Assembly (NCBI GenBank): GCA_017562135.1 | Contig: QEYB01000556.1 | Span: forward strand, 248,001 to 312,000 | From: Dipylidium caninum | Taxonomy: Eukaryota > Platyhelminthes > Cestoda > Cyclophyllidea > Dipylidiidae | DNA length: 64,000 nt | Reading direction: 5' to 3' | Shown here: positions 23,003 through 37,000 of the stretch, piece by piece | Layout of the letters: each line of letters starts with the position of its first letter | Position numbering within the stretch: position 1 is the stretch's first letter | Notes under the pieces: generated by a model | The model's database searches: none | The model's input: only the letters and a program-made list of their open reading frames with translations | What the model was told of the DNA's origin: nothing | Position numbers and translations under genes: made by a program

Positions 23003-26000
23003 CAAGCAGCATACACACTTCCCGTCCTTTTGTCGTCAGTCAAACGTGAAGACTGATGTCCACATCGGCGACGTTTACTCGTTCTACGGGCTCTGCGCCG
23101 GTGGACCGTGACCTGGGCGCGTGCATTGGAATGCCTCTCGGGTGGCGGGCGTCAGGTGGCACATCTCCGACCCCACTGTGGTTCCGTATTGCCACGGTCA
23201 TTAATTGCCATATTCTCACCCATTCACGAGGTTGTCATTTCTGTCAATCATGCCATGGGACTTGAATTGGAGTAATAAAATTACCACTTCTCCGTGAATT
23301 CACCCCCCGTAAATTGGGTTAGTCAGTCTCACCTTCAATACCGAGAAAAGTGGAAATGTAGTATTTAAGAGCCCGTTCATATTAAATCATATACTCTACA
23401 AACCTGGATTACATATTAAAAACTCTCATCGGGTTTAAAACAGTTCCTATACTAAGTGAGTAACAAGTGGGTGTGGCTTTTGTGTCTTATCCGTAAATCT
23501 CAATGAAGAGGTTGAACTGGATGTTGTTTATTGTTAAATCGAAAGGCGGCTGCGAAAAGCCACTCCATGTAATTTAGCAAGTGAAGCCCGACTAACTTAA
23601 CATAAACATCAGGCCAGTGAATTAAATTTATAAGAGGATCAGGTTATAAACGACTGAAACCGAGATAGATGTGTGAGTGACTCTGAATAATAGCGCTGGA
23701 GTAACAGTAAATTGCAGTATAAAGGGCGCCAGCAAAGTAGGTGAAAACACTAGCCTGCCGTAATTGTGATAAGCCGAAGAGATATCACATTCATGAAAAT
23801 TTCATTCCCACTAGAGATTAAACGTAAAGAGGGAATGACAACTATATGCCTCCAACCTTCTAACCGCCTAGTTTTACCTCATACCCAACCTTTTGCCCGA
23901 GTCCGCTTTCTCTTTTGGCCTTTCGAATCCCGCAAAACACTTTATGATGCCCATCCTTTCCTAATCCTCCTCCACAGCCATCAAAGAAGAGAACTAAATC
24001 GTCCCAATGTGGTGCCCCCAAAGTGATTGGTATCCGCGTTTTCTCCACTGTCTACAAAATCACACACTCGAACATTGCTGCAGTGCAGTCTATTTGTTGT
24101 GTTTTGACCTGAATGAATTCAAATGACTCAGATTAGGCGCAACAGATCGTGCAGGAAGTGAGTAAACAGATAATCGTACAATTGCCCACTTTACGCATTT
24201 GGTAATTTTAACACGAAGAAAATTTGGAGCTTCTCCTCAGCCACTCGCTCCTCCAGTAATGCACCGACCCTCTTTGTATGCCGCAGATTGAGCCGCTTTT
24301 TCGTGGTATGTCATCCACCTGCCGCACATAATTTGTGCTTTCGAAATTTATCATGTCCCACTCTGGTGAACCATTAAATATTGTACACTATTCTGGCTAA
24401 AATAAATTCAAAGTGAAATGATACATAAATGGCAATTCCATTCCCACACCTTTTTGCGTGTCATGCACGAACGAGGGGGTATATTTTATCGAAAGGGATA
24501 CTTCGTCTCGGGGTACTTATACTGTGCACTCGTGAAATAGCCGAAAGTCCTATAAGAATTGCCCTCAAACTCGACCCACTCGGAACAATCCCTCAAGACC
24601 TTCCCAAGTGCCATATATTGAACAAGTGTGACCCCTCTCCACCCTAACGGATGCTCCCATCGCGTAAGCCGAGGCGTTGAAAGCACCAACAGCAAGTTGA
24701 CTTACAAACTGACCCCTTGAGACCAGAAGTGCGCAACAGTGGGTGCGTAGGAAATAATTCATCTCTGTTTTGCCTTACTGGAAAACAAGTGAGTATCTTC
24801 ATTATTGGATTGCTGGGAGAACCCGGTTTACTCTCTTGTATCCGGTAACAGTGAGGCCTCAATTTTGAGTGCTGTCGATCGACATTTCACGTGCTGAGCC
24901 TTATTACGAGCAGCGCAGAAGAAGCTTAGTCTTCGAGGTGCAACCAACCAACCCACCTCGTCCTCCCCCTCCCCCTCCTCCCCCCGATCATTTCTGTGGG
25001 GTGGATTCGGCTACGCGGTACTTTATCTTTTAATATGTAAGTTAAGATTCCTCCAGTAACAATTAGTTGCAGTTTTAACTTCTCATTAGGATGAGATCAA
25101 CCGCTTCTCACAGGCTGATCGGGACCGCCTCGCAACACACCATAGGTTACACCATAAACGCACGCATTAAGTATCACTAAGGCTGTACATATAAACAAAG
25201 GCAGTACACTAGTAATACCCACTATGGTAGTAGAGATGAGAAAACTTAAGATAAAAGTGCACCTAAGCAATCAGCCATCGGATTAATTAGTTTATTATTT
25301 AAGTGAAGAGTTTGGGAGTCAGGATAAGAGTCGTTTACTTGAGCACTTGTACAAAAATTTTATCATCTGGTGGGTTCTAATTCTTCCGCTGTTTCTTGTT
25401 CTGAAGGCATGCTGAGATTTCAGTTCTAGGTTAAACATGCGCAAACTATGGGACTCTCATGGGCTTTTTTTCGCATTGTGAAATTTACATCAACCCGGCG
25501 ATGGACCACGAAAGTGTTTACCATGATGTCATCAACCTTAAACTTACAGATTATTGTACTAAAAACATAAGGTCATTTGACCATTTAGAGTTATCGGCCT
25601 ACTTAGGAAAGAGGAATCCTCTTTTGCCATTAGTCTGCTGAAGGGTGCCCCTAACACACCTAAGGCGAATAAATGCAGGCGTAGCAATAGCTAAAGAGCA
25701 AAGCAGTTACAATTTTCAAAAATCATGCTTTTTAAAAAACCATTATTGTCTAAGTGAAATGTTCCATCTGAGAGTCGCGATAAACAATACGAAAGCTTGT
25801 ATATCCAGGGCGATAGGTAGGCTCACGCAACTTTTTTAAATAAAATCCTGCTCCCGATTGCTACCCGTAATGAATGATGTCATTGGTTTTCAGCCGATTA
25901 TCAGTCCCATTGAAATAGATTTCTACCAGCTTTCCCATCAGTGAATTAGTTGAGGTAGCAACGAAGGGACGTTCCTCAAAGTTGTGTATAGTTTTCAGTA

Positions 26001-27326
26001 AATAATTTTGTGCTTCGCCGAAAAGAATGAAGACAACTTCACTTACTTCCTAGTGGGACAGTTGAAATAGATTTGCAAAAAATACGGCCTGATTTTTACG
26101 ATCATGGATAGGAAGAAATATAGTTACGTCGTCTTGTACCTCCGGGTTTATGGCACATCTGCAGAGTACTCCATTGATTTAATGGCAGTGTCCTACCTAG
26201 CCTTTATTTAATTTATCTATAAGCAGAAATGTATTAATGAGCGTACGCGCACACGTGTATGACTATCTGTCTTCATCGGCTATTTTACTTCCTTGCCCTT
26301 CTTCAGATGTGCACATTAACGTACATGTACAGCCGGTAGTGCAGAAAATTCCTTATCGACATGGCACATGACAGTCTTGTAATAGTTGCCATCTCTTTAG
26401 CTACGCAAGATGTGATTCCCCTTAAAATTGTCTTACATCATCTTCAAACTCCGGATCTGCACACCGACCATCCTTTTAATTATTTCCCATCTTCACTAAC
26501 CAAATACTTCATTCACTTATAAAAAGTAAACTGACTTTTCAGGGGTTGATACTCAGAATGCCAAGTTGTATCCATACAGATAAAAGCTGTAGTCTAGAAG
26601 TTGCAATTGCATTTTGCTTTCTCTGGCATTTTAAACAAGATAACCGAATGCCTAAAAGTAAGGTGAGACAAAACTCCACCCTGTGTATCAAGAGAAATCT
26701 TTAAGGAAGAGATTCTTGTGTAATAATTGGGGGGCGTGACTAAAGTTATGATAATATTCCTTTTTACACTTTACAACGGATACCAGGAAGAAATATCAAG
26801 CCTGTATGATTTGATTTTAGTCCCGGTACAGATGTCCTTCGCCTAATCTAACGGCAATGTACCAAATGGGTTATAGTCTTATTTCGGCCTTTGTATAACG
26901 CGCTCAAAAGATTGCTCGTGTTTTACCTTCACCTGTTATTGATTTACCTTTTGTTGCACAGCGGTCATCCTGCGCTACACGATACTTTTACCGTAAGCCG
27001 AAAAGCTCCAGACACTGCGCTTTCAAATATATAAAGCATAGATCATAAACCAAACATCGGTGCAGGGTAAAGCACTTACACAAAAGCTATGACCATTTAC
27101 AGAAATAATTTGTGATAAAGGTCTTTCCTCCGACTCTAAAATTGGCGTGCGAATGGTTTTGACGTCAAGAAACCTCACAGATTTGCGTATTTAAAGATTG
27201 ACTGCCTAAATTAAACCTTCAAATTTGTGATAAGTATTGTGCATTTTCGTGTTGTAACTCATCAAATGCTGTTCGAAATTGTCTGGCGGTACTTTGTCCG
27301 GGGTTCGTATCTTCGCTTGTGGAGTA
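23003..27326. other. Long spacer, no supported gene
   Basis: About 4.3 kb without recognisable coding. A C/T-rich run at about 24955-24987 and ordinary AT-rich sequence are present. The right end should contain the promoter and 5' UTR of the class V aminotransferase. Confidence 0.5.
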
Positions 27327-30300
27327 ATGGACTTGAGCTCTGCGTCAGCTGCTGACCGGCTGGCATCTGCACATCGTCAATTCTACACGTTACCTACATT
27401 GCCTGATCTCTCAAATGTTGGTACAGCGATTTATCGAATTTTGTCGAACAACACAAGATCAAGCATATCAGAAGGCCAAAGCGACATGGACACGCAAAAA
27501 TTTGAAAAAAGCGAAGACTTTTTCGATTATATAAATCGAAGTGTTATTGGGTACAATAAAATTTTTACCACTGTTTTTGGGTCCCGAAGAGGTATGATAT
27601 TGTGACTGTATGAGGAAAAATGTTTGTTAAGATGGTCTTCTTATTATCTTTTCTGCTATAATTGTTTCGATTTACCATGCAAGCTTATATGCCTTCGCAC
27701 TTTGATCGAGTTCAGAGCCAGTGATATATTAATTTTAATGTAATCCTCACTCGTTACGCTAGTTTTAGTTTAAAAGCCCTGTCGAACCTAATCGTCCTTG
27801 GTTTAGGTATCATTTTTGACAATGATTAACCAGTGATACCATTTCCAATGTAGTGATATACTGTGACTACATCGCTTCGGGTCGTTCACTGTCATTTATC
27901 GAAGACTTCATTTACAATGAAGTTTTACCGAATTATGGGAACACTCATACAATGACTAGTGTAACGTCGTTGCAGACAACAATGTATCGTCATGAGGCGA
28001 AAAACATTGTTAGAAGTGCTGTCCATGCTAACGAGCATGATGCTGTCTTCTTCGTCGGCAGTGGCTGCACTGGCGCTGTGCATAAACTCATACACAATCT
28101 CTGTCTCGAAAAACCGCCGATCGTTATAACAGGGCCTTTTGAGCATCATTCTAACATGCTTCCGTGGCGACATCTGGCCGCAAAGTTAGTTCGTCTTAAG
28201 ACGGACAGTTGTGGCAATGTTTCTGTCCGACACCTAGAAGAAGTCCTATCGGTAAGACTAATGCACTTAAGAACCATTATTTTATTATAACGATCGGTAT
28301 TCTATACTAGACAGAAGAGAAAACGGCGTCTGAGCTGGGCTGTTCCATGATAGTTTGCTTGGCGGCAGCGTCAAATGTGACGGGAATACTTGCGGATGTT
28401 GACAAATTCTCGGCTTTAGTCCACCGGCATGGTGGTTTTGTTTTTTGGGATTATGCTACAGCTGCACCTTACGTAAAAATCGACATGAATCCCGTTGTTT
28501 TGGGGTAAGACTGTTTGAAACTATATACTTGCATATGCGATTTTATTTCTTTGATCGTGGCTTTAGATTATCTCGTGACCTCGTGTACAAGGATGCTGTG
28601 TACTTTTCAATGCATAAATTCGTTGGTGGTGTGCAGACGCCGGGTGTGCTCATAGCGAAGAAAATTTTGTTCAAGGCGGGTGAAAAGCATCCTGATGGAT
28701 GCGGTGGCGGTAGCGTCTGTTTTGTCCGCCGAAATCACCAAGTTTACCTCAAAGTAAAGCTTCTTCTATCAATTTATTGTTTATTCTTTCGTATTCAAAT
28801 TATTTCAGGAGGTGAATTACCATAAATAACAATGTGTCAAGTGCAAATTTCATTCATTTTTCGAAAAGCAATTTTTCTCTTCCATTTAGGATGTGGAAGA
28901 ACGTGAAGAGGGTGGAACTCCCGCAATTGTTGAATCTATTCGCGCCGGTCTGGTGATGCAATTAAAGGAGGCTGTTAATTCTGAAGTTATAGTCGCTCGA
29001 GAAGAGGCTATCGTCAAGTACGCCGTAATTTTATGTTTATTATGATGTGTACATGCATAATAACAAACTGCCATCACCTATATCGCCACATCAACAGTCT
29101 ATTTTGATTCTCTATTAGAGACTTTTATGTCTTTCCCTCTTTTCCACGCTCTTGTCATTCGTTGCCATAAAAATTAGGCTTCATTTGGTCCTATTTATTA
29201 CTCTGAGTAAATAGCTAAATGCCTTGGAGATATTTCTATCAGTACATTTGCTTCTTGTATTTCAATTTGCCCTGCAATTATTACACCCCAATGTACTTTT
29301 TGAAATTCAATTTTGGCTTCGTTTAAACAGGTGTCCGATAGGAAAGAAGGGGTAGAAAGGTTTACATAAGGTTGGTTGATGGTTTTAGACGAGCTTGGAC
29401 ACGCTTCAAGTCCAGTCCCAGCCTCCTTGTGCTAGGTGGAGATGAGGCGCCCCGCCTGCCCATCTTTTCTGTAGTTGTGCGTCACATATTTCCTGACGTC
29501 TCTGCAGCCAGCAAACAACAAGAGTCTAAGCCGTGTGAAAGACCTATGTTTTTACATCACACTTTCGTGGCGGCCCTTTTAAATGATCTCTTCGGTGTTC
29601 AGTGCCGAGCTGGGTGTGTTTGCGCTGGTCCCTACGCAATGGACCTATTGGGGATCGATGAAACACTTGCTAAACTCTACGAGGATGCTCTAGTTGACAG
29701 GTCTGCTCAGTATGTGATCTGCTTCTGTTTCACAGGTTTTTATGCTTATTGAATTATTCAGTTATATCTCCCTTATTAATATTATCCATTTAGATGTTTT
29801 TCGTACCTGATTATTGTCTTATTCAACCCTAATTTCATGGTTATTAATGCTAGTAATGAATACCGGTTTTTATTTCAGTAGCCCATCAATTTGCCGTTTT
29901 AAAAAGTCCTGTGACCATACCTCTCGCGAAGTATTGAGGTGGGTCAATGACTTATTTTTAAGCTGGTTTTTTATGAGAGCTGCTTTTTACTATTTTTGCC
30001 TCTAGTTGGTCCTTATATGCTTCGTGTTACAGCGGCCGAAATGTACTCCTGTTCGTTGTCAACTGTATAATTCGTAACACAGGTCCCCTTTAAGTGTTCG
30101 TATATTCTTACTGATACTTTGTGTATAAACTCTTGCACATATGGTATGATATCTCAGATGCTTGCTAGCCGTATCGAGTAATGAGGTAGCAGCTCAACCC
30201 CTAGAAGTTTAATATTTTAGGCTTTTTGCTGCCACCAAATTAATCAGTAAATGTATTTCCTGCTAAAACCTTAAAAGTGCTTTTTCCTAAGTTGGTTACA

Positions 30301-31310
30301 AGGTAATGTAAACAAACGTCTTTTCCAATTTTAGACCAGGATTCACACGCTTTTCTATCCCCTACTTCATGTCCGACGAGGAGACCAACTTTGTTCTTGA
30401 GGCAGTGTGCTTCGTGGCTGATTATGGTTGGGCGTTTCTGCCTCTCTATTCCTACGATCCCATGACAGGCGAATGGAGCATTGCCGTCACGACCAGTTAG
30501 AGGATCGTCAGTGGTTGGGTCACATAAAATATACCAAAGAAGGTATGGTCTGGCGTCGGGCCAAGCCCAAGGCTCGTGGTGCTCTTCCTAAGAATTTACA
30601 GGTTTGCTTCTCGCAAATGCTTGTTTTCATAATTTTTCATCTAATCTTTTTTAAGTTCGTTTGCTACTAGTGCAGTGTCAAATATAATTTGAGAAATTTA
30701 TGGATATTCCACACCCTACTTATTTTAAGATCTGTCAAATTACTGTTTCATTTTTCCAGCCATTATATCCTTCCTTAAAAGCTATTTTTACCCATTTTCC
30801 TCCTTTCCGTGAGGTTGTAGTTGCTATTGGTCAATGATGTAACATAATCGTTCTCGTTTAAATCATGGTGCATCTATAAATTTCATGCGCCATTTACTTT
30901 CTTGTTAGGAGTGCTTACTAGCTGCTAAATTGGAATTGAAACGAGCTGTCAACTTTGTAAAATCTGCCGAAGTATCTCCTGTGCCTGATATCACTGACAG
31001 TTTCGATGCAATTAGCCAGAAACTCCGTTGGTTTGTCTTACCTTGTGAAGCTGCAGCGCAAATGCGCGGAGAAATAGGTGAGTACTTTTGTCTCTCCAAG
31101 GCATGCTATTTAGTAAAGACGTTTTATGTAACAGACTAGTAATGGTGGTTTTAGAAGTCATTTCAAGGAAAATAAAAAACATTACTTTATTGTTCTCGTG
31201 CGTTACTTTCTCATAGGCCAACTAACTATCTCAACTGGTCCTTCTTCACCTTGGAAGCCAGGCACAATGGACCCTTGTACGAATACGGCAATACTCAGCA
31301 CCTCTCTTAA
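27327..31310 (+). CDS. PLP-dependent class V aminotransferase / cysteine desulfurase-like protein
   Basis: A fold-type I PLP enzyme of the class V group (relatives include cysteine desulfurases and selenocysteine lyases). The substrate is unknown. Nine exons: 27327-27591, 27854-28251, 28311-28504, 28567-28753, 28890-29017, 29389-29700, 30335-30601, 30909-31081, 31217-31310 (TAA). Junctions agree in phase up to 30476, giving about 672 residues if one missing base is allowed. Motifs: CDYIASGRSLSFIEDFI near the start, VFFVGSGCTGAVHKL, FEHHSNMLPWR (PLP-stacking His region), VFWDYATAAPYVKIDM (Asp that binds the PLP nitrogen) and SMHKFVGGVQTPGVL, whose Lys should bind PLP. The C-terminal RPGFTRFSIPYF and NYLNWSFFTLEARHNGPL are typical of the long eukaryotic and bacterial uncharacterised class V proteins. 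At 900 nt upstream of 27327 no earlier conserved exon was seen; the Met at 27327 is the first ATG in frame. It is longer than the mitochondrial NFS1 and lacks its usual context, so it is not called NFS1. Confidence 0.85.
28619..28663 (+). other. PLP-lysine site of the class V enzyme
   Basis: This segment lies in exon 28567-28753 and reads KFVGGVQTPGVLIAK after SMH. The His-Lys pair preceding FVGG matches the class V pattern in which Lys forms the internal aldimine with PLP. It supports a catalytically competent enzyme. The exact residue assignment is by motif only. Confidence 0.7.
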
Positions 31311-31566
31311 GAATCTACTTAACTCCCCTCAATCCACTACAACTGCAACACCATCCACAAGTCACCGAGCCACTCGAAGTTCTTCTCATGCTGCACAATC
31401 TAAAATTTTTGTGGAATCAGTATCGCCACGTTATCGTAATCGCAGACCTTATTCCTCTTCGCCGCAACGCCTATTTTCCTTCGCAAGGCCAATATCTCCC
31501 AATTATAGTCCTCTCCATAATGCACCGAAATCTCATGACAATCATATAAGAAGGCAAAAAAAATAA
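31217..31566 (+). other. Alternative C-terminal reading frame of the class V enzyme
   Basis: If the strong donor GTGAGT at 31078 is used instead of the GT at 31082, the last exon is read in another frame (GQLTISTGPSSPWKPG...) that stays open for 116 codons to 31566 and is rich in Ser, Pro and Arg. The frame from the 31082 donor gives the conserved NYLNWSFF ending. The conserved ending is taken as the main product. Confidence 0.35.
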
Positions 31567-34038
31567 CGTTCAACAGGAAAACAATAGTCAAAATGACAAT
31601 GCAACTACTGTCCGAGTCTTTAAAGGCCGACCACTATCAGCCTGCCACATTGGATTGGGGTGGGCGAATGATGTAGATCAACGGAAATTAATAAATACTT
31701 TTAAGGGAGGTAGAGTGTCGTCTACCCTACTCCGAATGACCAAGGCCTTCAGCGCAATCAACCTAAGAATAAATAAGAGGAGCGAAAAGTCGTTATGGCG
31801 AATTTCCTTCAACCAAATCTTCATGGCATTTGTTCAAGTGTGTTTTTCTCCTCTTTTCCGTCCCACATTTCTCAAACTAAAGCTTTGGGTCTTTAGGTTA
31901 CGACCACGCAAAGGAATCCTCAGTATTCCATGTCATGGAAGCGATCGTCAACATAGATCTTGACGAAAAGCAACCGTCCAAAACAAATGTTGAACAATTT
32001 TTGACAAAAATTTAAGTTATGAAAATTGTGAATTTGGATTGGAATATTATTTTATGTATTTATTTATGAATATCTGACTCATTTTAACCATACTTTAGAC
32101 GAATAAAAGTTCGTGTCCAAGGCTTTATTTTGCTAAATGTGAAGAACACTAGAGAGCAATGAGTGGAAATTCTAGCTATTATGCAAAAGGAGTCACATCA
32201 GCTGAAATCCTTAAGATTTTCAATTATATAGTTCGATATGGACCAGAGTATTGGGTTATCGCAAAATATCTCAACTCTGGTGTCGACAGTGTGGTTGGAA
32301 GTTGAAATGAGTCCCTCAAAATCGAGAATATTGTCATCTAACTATGATACACAAGTGATGGAACAAACTTAAATTCCAGCGTAGCCCTTTGGATGTAGTT
32401 TTAACCCTCGCCCAATGGGTATAAGTCCACAGTGAAGGCCCGTGGGGCAGTTTGGAAGGCATATTTCGTTGAATCCCTATTTTTCTGGATTTTCTCAATA
32501 CCTTACCTTGGTAAGAAGGCATGAAATCGATGATTCAGTTACAAGCAAGAGAGGAATATCCGTTAATTCTTTAGCTATATAAAGCGATTTAATTATACCA
32601 AATTCGTGATCAGCTCGTCCACCACTACCGTAAAGACCGACAATGTAATCAATGTGCATTCCTGGGGAAGATTTATCCTCAGAAAAGTCATCACGATAAG
32701 CATTGAGATCTTCCAACAAAATAATTATTGCCTTCGTGAAGTCTGTTGCATTCTGATCCGGTGTTTCGATAACCCTCGTTTTTTTCTACGATAAAAGAAT
32801 TTATGAGCCCTTTACCTGATTTTCATAAAAATGCTTGGTATCAGGTCTGATAGAATCGAAGTCCCCGCTAACAAAATTTGGTATGTGAGTATCCCGTAGG
32901 CGACTATCGTATATAGCATTAGCAAAGCCGTCGACGAAAACAGAAATGGTAGCTTCCCTCTATGAGAAAAATTAACTCAATCTACCTCGGCAAAATAACG
33001 CCTCAAACAATTTTTCCAGTCTTTCAAAGTGCGAATTCAAGCATATTAAACCTATTTTTACGTCTAGCGTTAAATTAGCGAATTTAAGTCATACCGCGGT
33101 CAATAATAGAAAATGGCGTGATCCGCATTATGCAAGCAAGGGGACGGGCAACCAGAGCCAGTAAAGAGTGAGCGCTGACTTGAGGTCAAGGCAAAACATG
33201 CAATTCGCCAGCTTAAACAAAGAGAGCAAAAGTCAATAAAATAATTTTAATCCCATTATAACATAAAATTCACATGCGAAAAAGGACAGGAATTAGGATA
33301 CAGAAAGCGGGCTTAAGCGGCGCTTGCACAGGGAACTGTTGAAAGAAAAATTTCTGTGAATGATAAGAAGGGGCAATTGAAACCTTTTTGCTGCAAACAG
33401 GTAAAATTACGAAGAAGTAAATTTGTATATACGCATCACTTTCGCACTAAGGAGAAATATTTGACGCACTTGCAAAACGGATTAGTGTGAACTCGGAAGT
33501 TAATGTAATTAATTTCTGCTGTGGATAATACAATATGTCTACGAATTCATTTAAAATTTATGCTGCTAGGCGGGATGACTGCGCGAGGTAGCGGACACCG
33601 ACTGTCATAGCGATGTCCCGATTACCAGTCATATTAAAGCCTGAAGTAATCATCATTGCAGTAAGTTATTGCGCTCAATTTCTACACATGACTTTACTCG
33701 CAGGCCTTCATTTTAATAGGGCGGCGAAAACAATGACCAAGAATTCCAGTCGCCATGACGGTGCATTAGATTGCGCTCTCCATAGAGTTTCGTCGTATTT
33801 TTGTCTTGCAAAAAGCGGACAGGTGTTCCAATTGACTACTTTTATACTTGGTTGTTATCACAGCTTTTCTTCCAGTTCTTTAAATATGATGCTGCTCAAG
33901 CTCCAAAAAATCTTTTTAATAAAGTTGTTTTTTTTAACGCGTTATGTCAGAATAAGGGACAGTTTAGCATGAAAAATTTCGGCTTGTTTTATTCCACCGT
34001 TCTAGTCCAGCTTCACTTAATTGCGTCGGTCGCGCAAA
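31567..34038. other. Spacer between class V enzyme and dynein
   Basis: About 2.5 kb. AATAAA-type signals occur near 31767 and 32103 on the plus strand and could end the upstream transcript. No gene was recognised. The right end should hold the dynein promoter and 5' UTR. Confidence 0.5.
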
Positions 34039-37000
34039 ATGGTCGACCCTCCTTCTGATGTCCAAGAAAGGCCGTCGGAAGTTGAAGTGGTTGTTGCTGA
34101 CCAGCACTCGTTTGAAAGCTATGTAAAAAACGTTGTTTGTGCGCTTGACGGTTTTGAGCACGATTCTATTTTCGACAGTGCTCTTTCCGACCCGAATGCT
34201 CAGAATGCCATTCGGAACTTCCTGAGTGAGAGCCAGTGCCATGCATTGCTGGTACAGAAGTCTGCAAATAAGGGTATCGGTTTACTTTTATCTTGAACCA
34301 TTAGATGACGATGGGGAGAATGATAACCCGGACTCTTCCTATTCTTACACGATTTCTACGGACGTCCGCTACACAAATCCAAAAATTCAGAGGTATGCAA
34401 GCTTTCCTGTGGCGATCATTTTAGTTTGGTTTTTGTTAAACAAAATCCTGTCGTCGAAGCCGGGAAGTCTTTTGCTTCGCAGTTGCGAATTTCCACATTG
34501 TGTGATGGAGCGCCGTTTGAGACCCTACACTCGATGATAAGCAATGTCGTTGGACCTTACTATAAATCGTATATCAAGGAGTCGGGTAAGGCTGAGCGGT
34601 AAGTTATTAGAACACGAACGCTAAATTATGTAGAGATGGGGACAAAGTTGCGCCCAGTGTTGAAAAGAAAATTGCCGAAATCGAAATCGGCCTCCTTCAT
34701 TTGCAACAAAATATAGACATTCCAGAAATAACCCTTAACATAAATCCTACCGTGCTTCAAGTGATCAAGAAGTGTGAAGAGGAAGGAAGACGCGCGAAGG
34801 TGTCAGATTTTGAGTCCTATCTCACAGATTCCTCATTTTTGAATTCTCTACAGGCAGGTGTATCTCGTTGGATCAAGGATATTCAGAAGGTATAATGGCC
34901 GTCATAAACAGCCTTTTTACGATTGTGATATGCTGTTTTGATCACTTATTAAATTTAGGTGACGAGTCTGAACCGTGACCCATCCACTGGCACTGCACTT
35001 CAAGAAGTTACCTTTTGGCTAAACCTAGAGCGGGCTTTGGCACGCATTCAAGAAAAACGATCCTCTCTAGAAGTTACTCTTACCCTCGAAATACTAAGAA
35101 CTGCCAAAAGATTCCTGGTCACTGTCAGTTTTGATGCTGACACTGGTCTGAAACGTGCTATTGACATGGTAAATGATTACAATCCACTCATGAAAGACTT
35201 TCCATTGAACGATCTTCTTGCCGCCACGGATCTTGATAAAATTAAGGTCGCCCTACAAGCAATATTTGCTCATCTAAGAAAAATTCGTAACACCAAATAT
35301 CCACTTCAGCGATGCCTTAATTTAATCGAAGCTATCTCTCGTGACCTGACCTCACAACTTCTAAAGGTTCTTGGTACACGTCGTCTTATGCATATGCCAT
35401 ACGAGGAGTTCGAACGAATTATGACTGTTTGCTTCGATGTGTTTGGTGTGTGGGATGATGAATATGAAAATATTCAAAGTTTGTTGCGGGAAATCGGCAA
35501 GAAGAAACGAGAAGAGCCGATTCGAATGGTCTGGCGGACCAACCTAGCTCATCGTTTTCTTCAGACTCGCTTGGACAATCTTCGCAAGTAATGTCTGATC
35601 CTGTTTTATACCGCGACTGTGATTATTTTCTGGTTTATTCGGTTCCGTTTTTTGTCAGACTCTGGCATCAACATGAACAGCTTCGTTTGGTTATTGTTCG
35701 TGTCCGACCAACGGCAAGAACCTCCACCTCTCATCCTGAGCCGGTCAAAGGGAAGGTATTAACCGATGATTCAAAACAATCAGAGGAACCTCTGCTTGAT
35801 GCGGCTGATGCAAATGCTATTGACGATGTCAATAAGGCATTCGAATTGGTAAAAGAGGTTGATTGTCTTGATTTAAGCAAAGAAGGAACTGATTTATGGG
35901 ATGCCACTATTAAGCGGTATGTTATTTGCTTTTACTTCTTTTGTGTGTTTTCAAATGATATAACATTGTATTTTTCAGTTATGAGGATCGAATTGATGGC
36001 GTAGAAACCCGAATTGCCGCCAGGCTTCGCGACCTCTTAGGCACTGCGAAAAGTGCCAATGAAATGTTTCGCTACTTTTCGCGTTTCAATGCTCTATTTG
36101 TACGCCCTCACATTCGTGGTGCCATTCGAGAATATCAAACTCAGCTTATAAACCGAGTTAGAGAAGATATTGAGGCTCTACACGAAAAATTCAAAAACCA
36201 ATATCGTTCTAGTAGAGCCTACCGGTTAAGTAAATTGCGCGACATTCCACCAGTCGCAGGCTCCATAATCTGGGCTCGACAAATCGAGGAACGACTAAAT
36301 ACTTATCTTCGACGGGTGGAAGATGTTTTGGGTGAGCTGTTCAATTGTTTTTCCCAACTTCCGTTATTGATACAGTTAACGTATTTACAATGCTCAACTA
36401 GGTAAGGGTTGGGAACATCACCGAGAGGGCCAGGATCTCAAGTCGAATGGGGAAGATTTTAAGTCAAAATTAAATACAACCGCCATATTTGATGACTGGT
36501 GTCACAAGGTAACTCAGACACAGTTCAATGCATCTCATCGTATCTTCTGTGTGGAGCCTGTTCGTGTCAAAATACCAAATAAGGATGGATCAACTCAAAC
36601 CACAACGATAATGAAGCTAAAAGTCACCTTTATGCTTGATGTCATCACACTTTCTAAAGAGGTATGAAATCCAATACGTTTTTTCGCGTAGCTTTTCGTG
36701 TATATGTGCTCTTGACCGCTGAAGAGCACAAAAGATTTTTTTTTGATCGATATGACAGTGTATGCTGTTTTCGAGATGTTATTGTACCCAGCTACTTTTC
36801 CTGGTGACAAATCACTACATTTTCCTAAATATATCCAATTTTAGCTTTTTCCCTGAATTTGCTTAAGTTATTCCGTATACTTTTACCTTCCAATTTTGTA
36901 CATTATTCATTGTGTATTTGCTCGTAGCACAAAATTATAAATCGTACTTATTCAAGATTATTTGTTATTCCATTACTGGGTTTACCATTGCCCCATTCAA

